From CAKQOE01 sp051892195 (GTDB lineage Bacteria > Bacillota > Clostridia > Peptostreptococcales > Anaerovoracaceae): DNA of 20,067 nt. The first letter of the stretch is position 1. The number at the start of each line of letters is the position of its first letter. The translations under genes were made by a program, and so were the position numbers. Under the pieces are notes generated by a model. The model was not told the DNA's origin. It saw nothing but the letters and a program-made list of their open reading frames with translations, and ran no database searches. Location: contig JBJFFZ010000029.1 in assembly GCA_051892195.1 (NCBI GenBank), positions 1-20,067 on the forward strand. Reading direction: 5' to 3'. Shown here one piece after another: positions 1 to 6,084 of the stretch.

Positions 1-2004
1 CATCAGCGTATTGGCGTTGATGGTGATATAGTATGTGCTTTCCTCTTCCAGGCTGTTGGTCGGATTAATGGTAATCTGCCGGTTGGAAGAGTCAATGGAA
101 GCCTCAAATGCTACATTGGACCGGTTCACCTGGTTTGGTCCCAGCTTCTGGAAGGTGATGACCGTATCGTGGAGATACTGGGCAGTCAGGGAAGTAGACC
201 CGCTGGAATACCGCTTCACCGGATCCCCGAATGTAATCGTAGGAATAGCGGTGAGGGATACTCCCGTCGACCCGGTGGACGGCTCAAACTGTACCTCGTA
301 AGACGCAAGTCCTGTAGTAAAGCTGCTGGTGAACAGGTCGTTTTCGTGTCCGTATTCGTCCGTCAGCTCATCCGCTGCGATCTTCAGGTAATACGTCGTG
401 TTAATCTCCAGCGCCGCATCCGGCCGCAGGCTTACAGACTTTCCGTCGTCGGCCACGTCTGCCGTAAACGGAATGCTGGTGCCGCCGGTGGAGCCCTTTC
501 TCAGGGAAATCACAGACTCGGCCTGGCTGTCGGTGAGCCGCTGGCTGCCGGTGAAGTCAGACAGGTGCACCACGGAGCTGAACTTCAGAACGATGTCCTC
601 GGAAACAGGCACGCCGGTGGCTCCGTCTGCAGGAACCGGTGTGATGGTCAGGGACCGCTCTGCGTCCACCGCCAGAGCCGGTGCTACGTTGACGCCGGAA
701 TCCGTTTCGATCCGGGAAGGCTCTGTTTCATAGGTGATGCCGTCTGCGTGGGCATTGAGCTTTGTGATAGCGCCCTTGCCGGAAAATACCGTCTCCTCCG
801 CATAGGCTTCCACGTTATATAAAGTGCCGTCCTTTGCAATGTCTACATTGGTCTTGGTGGCTGCTTTTTCGATGACCAGGTTCTGGATGGTTCCCTCAGA
901 AACCGCCAGATCCACCTTGGCTCCGGCAATGGTCACGTCCGCAAAGTCCCCGATCAGGGAAACGTCGGCTGCCCTGCCGATCTCCACCTTTGCAAAGCCC
1001 TGTCCGAAATCTCCGCTGCCAGAAAGGGTTCCGGTTTCCAGGGTTGCCATATCCTCCACAACGGTGTTCTTAATGGTGGATTCGCCCTTGGCGTAGACCC
1101 GGACCTCGCTGTCTCCCGTGGAGACGTTCAGAGCAGACACCCGGGTGTCCTCCAGCTGCACGCCGCCGTTGGTGCCGCTGCTGCCGCCTTCTACCACAAG
1201 ACTTCCCAGGATCACGCAGTTCTTAAAAGTGATCAGCTGGTCGGAAGCCGATGCGTCGATGGTCATGCGGTTGGAGTAGATCATGTTTTCCAGAGTCAGA
1301 CTCGGCCCGTCGTGGGCCACTACCCGCTTGTTGTTTGCATCGATGTTTTCTTTATCAATGATTTCTGTCAGAATCTTGGCAGCCTGAGCTCTGGTCAGGT
1401 TTGCGGTCGGATAGAGCTTTCCGTCGGTAAAGCCCTGAATGTATCCCTTGCCTGCCATTTTTTCCATGGAGACCGTAGCCCACTTTTCCACGTCGCTGTA
1501 GTCGTCATACACCTTCAGTGTGACGTTGGAGCCGCTGGCCGGAACAACTCTTGCCAGCATTACGGCAGCCTCCTGCCGGTTGATCTTGTCCTCCGGTGCA
1601 AAGACGGTTTCGCTTCTGCCGGTAATAAATCCCGCAGCCACGCCCTTCTTTACGTCGTTATAGTACCAGTCCGTATCAAGGATGTCCCAGAACCCGATGT
1701 CCGCCGTGCTGTTGTTTCCCAGAGCTGCGTTGAGCATCTTGGTGAACTCCGCTCTTGAAATAGGGTTGTCCGGCTTGAAGGTGCCGTCTGTGTAACCGTT
1801 GACGATGCCGTAGTTTACGGCCTTTTCGATATATCCCATCCGCTGGGCCCAGTGCCCTGCGGTGTCTTTAAATGTTGTTGCCGCGTAGCTTGCCGTCCCT
1901 TCTCTTGTCGGCGGCAGGGCCGCTGTGGACAGCAGCATCAGCACCGCAAGAAGCACGCATAAGGCTGCCGATGCCATCCGGTGCCGGTAGATTTTTCCTG
2001 TCAT
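1..2004 (-). CDS. SLH-domain surface protein with Ig-like repeats, 3' partial
   Basis: The reading frame is open from an ATG at 2004 to the window edge (668 residues visible, C-terminus missing). Residues 1-42 form a Sec signal peptide: a basic start (KIYRHR), a hydrophobic core at about 13-29, and likely cleavage near SYA. Three S-layer homology domains follow at about 45-91, 112-154 and 168-214; the first has FKDTAGHWA, NGYTDGTFKPDN and SRAEF. In the family, these anchor proteins to secondary wall polymers. Residues about 228-440 are short beta-rich segments (LTLENM, ITFKNCVILGSLVVEGG) that look like a beta-solenoid. From about 452 come two SbsA/Big_5-type Ig-like domains, marked by PADGATGVPVSEDIVLKFS and a second GSTGVSLTAIPTITF. 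The ribosome site is a G-rich AGGGGGAA 9 nt before ATG. It lies 61 bp after the preceding small gene. The product is a cell-wall-attached structural or adhesive protein; its ligand cannot be read from the sequence. Confidence 0.9.
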   Translation of the reverse strand, partial: MTGKIYRHRMASAALCVLLAVLMLLSTAALPPTREGTASYAATTFKDTAGHWAQRMGYIEKAVNYGIVNGYTDGTFKPDNPISRAEFTKMLNAALGNNSTADIGFWDILDTDWYYNDVKKGVAAGFITGRSETVFAPEDKINRQEAAVMLARVVPASGSNVTLKVYDDYSDVEKWATVSMEKMAGKGYIQGFTDGKLYPTANLTRAQAAKILTEIIDKENIDANNKRVVAHDGPSLTLENMIYSNRMTIDASASDQLITFKNCVILGSLVVEGGSSGTNGGVQLEDTRVSALNVSTGDSEVRVYAKGESTIKNTVVEDMATLETGTLSGSGDFGQGFAKVEIGRAADVSLIGDFADVTIAGAKVDLAVSEGTIQNLVIEKAATKTNVDIAKDGTLYNVEAYAEETVFSGKGAITKLNAHADGITYETEPSRIETDSGVNVAPALAVDAERSLTITPVPADGATGVPVSEDIVLKFSSVVHLSDFTGSQRLTDSQAESVISLRKGSTGGTSIPFTADVADDGKSVSLRPDAALEINTTYYLKIAADELTDEYGHENDLFTSSFTTGLASYEVQFEPSTGSTGVSLTAIPTITFGDPVKRYSSGSTSLTAQYLHDTVITFQKLGPNQVNRSNVAFEASIDSSNRQITINPTNSLEEESTYYITINANTLM

Positions 2005-2065
2005 ATTTGAATTCCCCCTGTCTGCTTACGCTGCCTTCTCCCCTGCGGAAAGCAGCACTGCGCTG

Positions 2066-2503
2066 TTACTCTTTATCCGGCAGCCGCACTACGATGCAGT
2101 ATTCGGATGCCTTTTCGATTTCCTCTTCGGTGAACTCACCGGCCACCACCAGGAAGCTCTCGTCCTCCGGCTTGAAGAAGTCTCTTGCATAGTTCCAGAT
2201 GCCTTCTCCTTCGCAGGCCTCTGCATTGTTGAAGATCAGGATCGTATCCTGCGGCACGATCATGTCGTGCACTGCCTTCTCCATAAAATACCACGCGTCT
2301 CTGCCTACGGGCATGGTGTTGATGTAGTTGCGGACCTCTTCATTGTTCCGCACGTTGATATGGATCATATTCTGGAAGTACTCCAGGGCAAACTGCTTGA
2401 TGACCGCAGTCCGGTCCTCCTCCGTGCTTCCCACCAGAAGCAGGGTCTTATAATCCTTGAACTGCAGCTTCCAGTCCATCAGCTGGTCAAAAATTCTCTT
2501 CAT
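2066..2503 (-). CDS. Small degenerate P-loop ATPase-like protein (hypothetical)
   Basis: The 145-residue protein has no signal or membrane segment. By eye it follows the RecA-like core of the AAA_14/DUF4143-type ATPases: strand plus P-loop position KTLLLVGSTEEDRTAV (19-34), then FALEYFQNMIHINV (38-51, compare the 'FA..YF..v.yIN' stretch), a Walker B-like strand TILIFNNAEAC (87-97) and a sensor-like strand FLVVAGEF (117-124). The catalytic positions look lost. The GxxxxGKT loop reads GSTEEDRT (Lys to Arg31, second Gly to Asp30), and the Walker B 'DE' reads NN (92-93). The protein ends soon after the core and lacks the C-terminal domain of the family. The start ATG at 2503 has GAAAGGAAGG upstream. 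AT-rich repeats precede it and the SLH gene follows. The family link is my inference from pattern; the open reading frame itself is convincing. Confidence 0.75.
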   Translation of the reverse strand: MKRIFDQLMDWKLQFKDYKTLLLVGSTEEDRTAVIKQFALEYFQNMIHINVRNNEEVRNYINTMPVGRDAWYFMEKAVHDMIVPQDTILIFNNAEACEGEGIWNYARDFFKPEDESFLVVAGEFTEEEIEKASEYCIVVRLPDKE

Positions 2504-2523
2504 AATTCAATCCTTCCTTTCTC

Positions 2524-2595
2524 ATTTGTGTGATCTTATCATAAAAATATTTGTCTGATCTTACCATAAATAATAATCATTAAATAATAATCATT
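2524..2595. repeat. AT-rich direct repeats upstream of the degenerate ATPase gene
   Basis: Two repeat pairs sit side by side in the 122-bp gap between rsmA and the small gene. A 20-bp unit at 2524-2543 recurs at 2549-2568 with 18 of 20 matches (period 25). A 14-bp unit aaataataatcatt occurs twice head to tail at 2568-2581 and 2582-2595. On the minus strand the region reads into the small gene and contains TATGAT/TAAGAT stretches that could act as -10 elements. Twin sites on roughly adjacent helical turns could be operators, but no regulator can be named. Confidence 0.6.
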
Positions 2596-2625
2596 GCTTC
2601 GTAAATTACCTCGAAAATCGGCTCC

Positions 2626-3504
2626 CTATTTTGCTGCCCTCGTGCGCAGAGCGATCTCGTTGGCCACCGCCGCAAATTCGTCCAGGCTCAGCGTCTCCGC
2701 CCGGCGCTTCGGGTCGATGCCCGCTGCCTCAAGCACCTGGCTGATCTGCTCCTTTGCAAGCCCCCGGACTCCGGTCAGGGAGTTCAGCAGGGTCTTGCGC
2801 CGCTGACCAAAGCCCCCTTTCACGGCATCAAAAAACGCCTTTTCGTCTATGAGGTCCACCGGGCACTCCTCCCGCAGATCCAGCCGCAGCACAGTGGAGT
2901 CCACCTTTGGCCGGGGCACAAAGACCTCCTTCGGAGCGTTGGCGATATGGGTAATGGTGCAGTAAAAGCCTACCGCCACGGAAAGGGCTCCGTAGTCCCG
3001 TCCTCCCGGACCTGCCTTCATGCGGTCCGCCACTTCCTTCTGCATCATGATGGTGATGCTCCTTGCCGGCACCCGGTCCTCCAGGAGCTTCATGACGATG
3101 GGGGTCGTAATATAGTAAGGAAGATTTCCGATGATCCGCACGACCCCGCCTTCCGCCGGAGGATTGCTGCGGATGATCTCTCCCAGATCTGTCTTCATAA
3201 TATCGGCATTGATGATCTCAATGTTGTCGTACTCCCCCAGGGTTTCCCTGAGAATCGGAATCAGGTTCCGGTCGATCTCCACGGCCACTACCCTGTGGGC
3301 CCGCCTGGCGGCCTCTGCCGTGAGAACCCCCATGCCCGGTCCGATTTCGATCACCAGATCCTCCGGCCCGATCTCCGAGCCGTCGATAATCTCTTCAATA
3401 ATATGGATATCCGCAAGAAAGTTCTGCCCCAGGCTCTTTGAATGCTTAAATCCATGCTTTTCTCTGATCTTCGCCATGGTGGACGGCGAATAAAGTCTGT
3501 CCAT
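2626..3504 (-). CDS. rsmA: 16S rRNA dimethyladenosine transferase RsmA (KsgA)
   Basis: RsmA dimethylates two adjacent adenosines near the 3' end of 16S rRNA (A1518 and A1519 in E. coli numbering), using S-adenosylmethionine, late in small-subunit assembly. The 292-residue protein is the usual family length. Visible motifs are SLGQNFL (24-30), the SAM-binding loop EIGPGMGVLT (53-62), the acidic ribose contact AVEID (74-78), NADI (99-102) and the catalytic NLPY (127-130) followed by YITTPIV. The C-terminal half has the typical FVPRPKVDSTVLRL and FGQRRKTL segments. The ATG at 3504 has GGAG 5 nt upstream; the internal ATG at 3477 lacks a site, so the longer form is preferred. It follows rnmV by about 110 bp, the common rnmV-rsmA pairing of rRNA maturation genes. 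Confidence 0.97.
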   Translation of the reverse strand: MDRLYSPSTMAKIREKHGFKHSKSLGQNFLADIHIIEEIIDGSEIGPEDLVIEIGPGMGVLTAEAARRAHRVVAVEIDRNLIPILRETLGEYDNIEIINADIMKTDLGEIIRSNPPAEGGVVRIIGNLPYYITTPIVMKLLEDRVPARSITIMMQKEVADRMKAGPGGRDYGALSVAVGFYCTITHIANAPKEVFVPRPKVDSTVLRLDLREECPVDLIDEKAFFDAVKGGFGQRRKTLLNSLTGVRGLAKEQISQVLEAAGIDPKRRAETLSLDEFAAVANEIALRTRAAK

Positions 3505-3615
3505 AATATCTCCGTTGTCTTTTTTGTAATTTTTCCCTGCACCCGGCGGATCCGGTCCGTCACAAATCCGTTCCCCGCACCCCTGCGCCCTGCGCAGCCC
3601 GGAATGCCGTGCATC

Positions 3616-4191
3616 CTACGGATGCAGAATTTCTGAAAGTGCTTCTTCCAGAGCCTCTCTTGTGATTCCGTAGTTGTTGAGCCGCTTCAGAAAGCCCTTG
3701 CTGTTGGCGTATCCGATGCCCAGCTTCCTGCCCAGGGCGTCTCGCAGCTCCCGGGACCCGGTCCCGGCGGCCAGGCCGTAATAGGACATGTCCTTTTCGG
3801 TAAACTGCGCCTGGGGCTCTGTCAGGGTGCGGCCTGCGGCCTCGATGGCCCTTGCGATGACCTGAGGACTGGCGTTTTCCACCCCGATGTCCGTTTCCGC
3901 CTTGTCCAGAGCTTCATTTTTTGAAATATACGCCTGCAGGGCATTGGGAAACAGCCCGGTGAGCCGCTGGCGGATTTTCTGCCCTGCGTGGTCGGGGTCC
4001 GTCAGAATGATGATCCCCCTTGTCTTATACGCGTTTTCGATCCGGGCCAGAGTATCCCGGCTGATGCCGTAGCCGTGGGTGGCGATAATGTCCGCATTGA
4101 CCGCCTTCTGCACGGCGTCAATGTCGTCTCTGCCCTCCACCACGATCACTTCTTTTATAAGCTTGTTTTCTTTCTTCTGATTGTTCATCAC
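3616..4191 (-). CDS. rnmV: Ribonuclease M5 (5S rRNA maturation)
   Basis: RNase M5 cleaves precursor 5S rRNA on both sides to give the mature form. The N-terminal Toprim domain is visible: VIVVEGRDD (15-23, catalytic Glu19) and IILTDPDHAGQKIR (61-74, Asp65 and Asp67). The C-terminal half (PQAQFTEKDMSYYGLAAGTGS and LGIGYANSKGFLKRLNNYGI) is typical of the family, and 191 residues is the usual size. The start is uncertain by one codon. A GTG at 4191 overlaps the divIC stop as GTGA, while the following ATG at 4188 gives the classic TGATG stop-start overlap; I prefer the ATG. Either way, translation is likely coupled to divIC. A short hairpin (3610-3626) spans the stop codon but has no U-tract, so transcription probably continues into rsmA. 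Confidence 0.95.
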   Translation of the reverse strand: MMNNQKKENKLIKEVIVVEGRDDIDAVQKAVNADIIATHGYGISRDTLARIENAYKTRGIIILTDPDHAGQKIRQRLTGLFPNALQAYISKNEALDKAETDIGVENASPQVIARAIEAAGRTLTEPQAQFTEKDMSYYGLAAGTGSRELRDALGRKLGIGYANSKGFLKRLNNYGITREALEEALSEILHP

Positions 4192-4787
4192 TGGTTTTCT
4201 TTTTCTTCGTCGCCTTCGTCGCCGCTGTCCTTGATGCCGCTTCCGCTGCTGTCGGCGGAGCCGTCGCCATTGTCCCCGTCAAATTCGTATATGATCTCGC
4301 CCTGCTTTGCCATTTTCAGCCAGTCTCTGGCCTGCTGCTCCATGTATTCGCTGGTGCCGATGCGGTCCGCTTCCTCCTGCAGCTCCTCCTGCTGCTTCTG
4401 AAGGGCCGCCAGCTCGTTTTCGGCATGAGCCTGCTCGATCTTCAGGTGAATGATATTTCCCAGAGAAAAAGCCAGGGCGATGCCCACCACGATGAGAACC
4501 CCCACGATAATCTTCAGGGCCACCGGCTTCGGTTTTTTCTTCTTCTGTTTTTTTCCGGCGCTGCCCTTCGGGAGATTTTCCGGTTCTTCCTCCCGGTCGA
4601 TCTCCTCCATCATCTCCTGAGTAATGGATTTTCTGCCCCTGCGGGCTCTGGACCGCTCTGCTTCCTCCCGCAGCTGCCGCCGCCTTGCCTCCCGGCGGTC
4701 CTCTATGTCGATGATCCGCTGATCTTCTGTGGTTTCGCCCCTGTTTTTCTTATTCTTTGTCTTCTTTTTCTTTTGTTTTTTTCCCAT
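4188..4787 (-). CDS. divIC: Septum formation initiator DivIC/FtsB-like protein
   Basis: The product is a bitopic division protein of the DivIC/FtsB family, which joins FtsL and DivIB/FtsQ at the septum. Of 199 residues, 1-88 are cytoplasmic and extremely basic, with KKQKKKK occurring twice (about 3-9 and 79-85). A single membrane segment lies at about 89-110 (ALKIIVGVLIVVGIALAFSL), followed by a periseptal coiled coil at about 112-145 (KIEQAHAENELAALQKQQEELQEE is its core). The family-typical tail follows: YMEQQARDWLKMAKQGEIIYEF (148-169). An acidic Ser/Gly/Asp-rich end (170-199) follows that. Family members are usually about 100-130 residues, so both ends are extended. The start at 4787 has only a weak ribosome site (AAAGAA). 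Its position between yabQ and rnmV matches the yabP-yabQ-divIC order in Bacillus and Clostridium. Confidence 0.9.
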   Translation of the reverse strand: MGKKQKKKKTKNKKNRGETTEDQRIIDIEDRREARRRQLREEAERSRARRGRKSITQEMMEEIDREEEPENLPKGSAGKKQKKKKPKPVALKIIVGVLIVVGIALAFSLGNIIHLKIEQAHAENELAALQKQQEELQEEADRIGTSEYMEQQARDWLKMAKQGEIIYEFDGDNGDGSADSSGSGIKDSGDEGDEEKENQ

Positions 4788-4832
4788 TTCTTTATACCCG
4801 CTCTGTCCGTTCTGAATACTGCCCTGCGCATC

Positions 4833-5602
4833 TTACGAAATGACGATACAGGCAATCACCATCAGTATAACATAAAATACTGCCGCAGTATGCCACGGTT
4901 TTGTTTTTCCCCGCTGAAATATCCGCATTCCAAGCAGGAAGCCCGCCCCAAAGCCCAGAGCCTCGTGAAGGCTCAGTCTGCCGTAGCTGCTGCGGAACCA
5001 GAACTGCAGAATGAGAATCCCCGCCCCGATACAAAACAGCAGATCCGTAACCACAAGGACCCGGCGGCTCAGGCCGCCCACAGCACCGCTGTAGACCTGA
5101 AATAAAAAGGCGATGCACGCCCCGCAGGCTGCCAGAATCACCATTTCCCGCAGCTGATCCTGAATAAATGCGATCCCGGTCACCGGCCCCTCCGGAGGCC
5201 ACCCCAGGACGCTGTCCACCCCCTGTGTGGCAAGCCGGCGCATGGCCGCGATTCCGTCCGATACAGGCTGGGGAATTTCCGGCTTCGGAAGGCTTTCTGC
5301 TGCAGCCCGGATTTTTTCTGCAGCGCCGCCCGCCGCCTCTTTTACGGCCTGCAAGCCTTCCTTTACGGTGCTGCGCATTTCCTCCAGAGCCTGGCTGCCG
5401 GCCTCCTGGGCTTTNNNNNNNNNNNNNNNNNNNNNNNNNNNNNNNNNNNNNNNNNNNNNNNNNNNNNNNNNNNNNNNNNNNNNNNNNNNNNNNNNNNNNN
5501 NNNNNNNNNNNNNNCCTTTACGGTGCTGCGCATTTCCTCCAGAGCCTGGCTGCCGGCCTCCTGGGCTTTTGCCATGGCCTTTTGTGCTACTTCACCAGCC
5601 AT
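4833..5602 (-). CDS. yabQ: Spore cortex biosynthesis protein YabQ, interrupted by assembly gap
   Basis: YabQ is a mother-cell membrane protein needed for cortex formation in Bacillus subtilis. The C-terminal part has three to four membrane segments (REMVILAACGACIAFLFQ; VLVVTDLLFCIGAGILILQ; FGAGFLLGMRIF; AAVFYVILMVIACIVIS), as in the family. The start is the ATG at 5602 (MAGEVAQKAMAKAQ), overlapping the yabP end by 16 bp. A 100-N gap (5415-5514) splits the gene and throws the two sides out of frame. Identical 55-bp sequences touch both gap edges; merging them removes 155 bp and restores one frame of 204 residues. The N-terminal ~85 residues are an Ala/Glu/Lys-rich amphipathic helix (EGLQAVKEAAGGAAEKIRAA) not normally part of YabQ. 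A shorter frame starting at 5378 would lack this extension. Confidence 0.8.
5360..5414. repeat. 55-bp sequence identical to 5515-5569, abutting the N gap
   Basis: Base-by-base reading shows 5360-5414 and 5515-5569 to be identical. The first copy ends exactly where the Ns begin and the second starts exactly where they end. Exact overlap of contig ends by 55 bases is what a de Bruijn assembler run with k=55 leaves, so this is probably one sequence present twice. A real tandem repeat coding for KAQEAGSQALEEMRSTVK is the alternative. Confidence 0.85.
5415..5514. other. Assembly gap of exactly 100 N inside yabQ
   Basis: One hundred consecutive Ns form a placeholder gap of unknown true size. The flanking 55-bp duplication suggests the true gap length is negative, meaning the contigs overlap. 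Confidence 0.99.
5515..5569. repeat. Second copy of the 55-bp gap-flanking sequence
   Basis: This stretch is identical to 5360-5414. Read on the minus strand in the yabQ frame it encodes KAQEAGSQALEEMRSTVK, directly after the start segment MAGEVAQKAMA. Confidence 0.85.
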
Positions 5603-5847
5603 TTCAGAAATCCTCCCGCTGTCCGGGCGGCAGTTTCGGTATACGTCATGCTGCTGCATCTGCCGCTGATCATAACCTGCCCTGCCTCAAGGTCCAGCTG
5701 AGTGATGCGCAGGTCCTTTCCCCGCACGGACAGGCCCCCTTCCTGCAGCACCAGATCGATGCTCTCGCTGTCAAAATTTCTCACGTCCGTTACCGCTGTA
5801 ACGGTTATATTTTCACGGTTTTCCGCCACGATGGAATGATCCGTCAT
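5587..5847 (-). CDS. yabP: Sporulation protein YabP
   Basis: The 86-residue protein belongs to the YabP/YqfC family, small mother-cell proteins needed for spore cortex formation. The family pattern is visible: HSIVAENRENITVTAVTDVRNFDSESI (4-30), GGLSVRGKDLRITQLDLEAGQVMISGRCSSMTY (37-69), then a short hydrophobic end FLKWLVK. There is no signal peptide or strong membrane segment. The ATG at 5847 has GGAGGAGACGAGGAT upstream. The stop (TAG at 5589-5587) lies inside the start of yabQ, so the two are translationally coupled. A candidate sigma-E promoter lies about 100 bp upstream, which fits the sigma-E control of yabPQ known in B. subtilis. Confidence 0.92.
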   Translation of the reverse strand: MTDHSIVAENRENITVTAVTDVRNFDSESIDLVLQEGGLSVRGKDLRITQLDLEAGQVMISGRCSSMTYTETAARTAGGFLKWLVK

Positions 5848-5943
5848 ATCCTCGTCTCCTCCGCTGATATTTTTTCCGGCCGCCGGGGCGGCCGTCCTGC
5901 CCGGGCCCGTTTCTGCTCATGTTTTCCGGGACCTGTTTCTACC

Positions 5944-5972
5944 ATTTTATGACCGGAAATCCAAAGATATGA
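5944..5972 (-). promoter_or_regulatory. Candidate sigma-E-type promoter for yabP-yabQ-divIC
   Basis: On the minus strand TCATATC (5972-5966) is separated by exactly 14 nt from CATAAAAT (5951-5944). The Bacillus sigma-E consensus is about kmATATT, 13-15 nt, CATACAAT, so the match is one mismatch in each box. It lies between the walK terminator and yabP, the correct place and direction. Transcription would start near 5937. Confidence 0.5.
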
Positions 5973-5980
5973 CCACATAG

Positions 5981-6018
5981 AAAAACAGACAGGCCCGGCC
6001 GGAGCACTGTCTGCTTTT
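5981..6018 (-). terminator. Intrinsic terminator of the walR-walK operon
   Basis: CAGACAG (5986-5992) pairs with CTGTCTG (6007-6013) around a GC-rich loop. Read on the minus strand the hairpin is followed by TTTTT (5985-5981). It lies 67 bp after the walK stop. The opposite side also has a short T-run (6015-6018), so it could work in both directions. Confidence 0.8.
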
Positions 6019-6084
6019 CCATTTTTTTCTATTTTACTAAATGGAGGTCTGTAAAAAGCGCGAAAGCAGAAGCCTTCGTTCTTT

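Noticed and set aside
169..822. Long plus-strand open frame opposite the SLH gene
   Set aside because: No ribosome site or family resemblance; it is the antisense shadow of a clearly coding minus frame with SLH and Ig-like domains.
2524..2595. Short regular repeats considered as a CRISPR array
   Set aside because: Only two copies per unit, no spacers of constant length, no cas genes nearby.
4792..5202. Alternative minus-strand frame of 136 codons inside yabQ
   Set aside because: It overlaps the YabQ frame, which has coherent membrane segments; this frame shows no domain or ribosome site.
5363..5414. Apparent end of a short gene reading KPRRPAARLWRKCAAP
   Set aside because: It is the wrong frame created by the arbitrary gap length; the true frame is restored by merging the 55-bp overlap.
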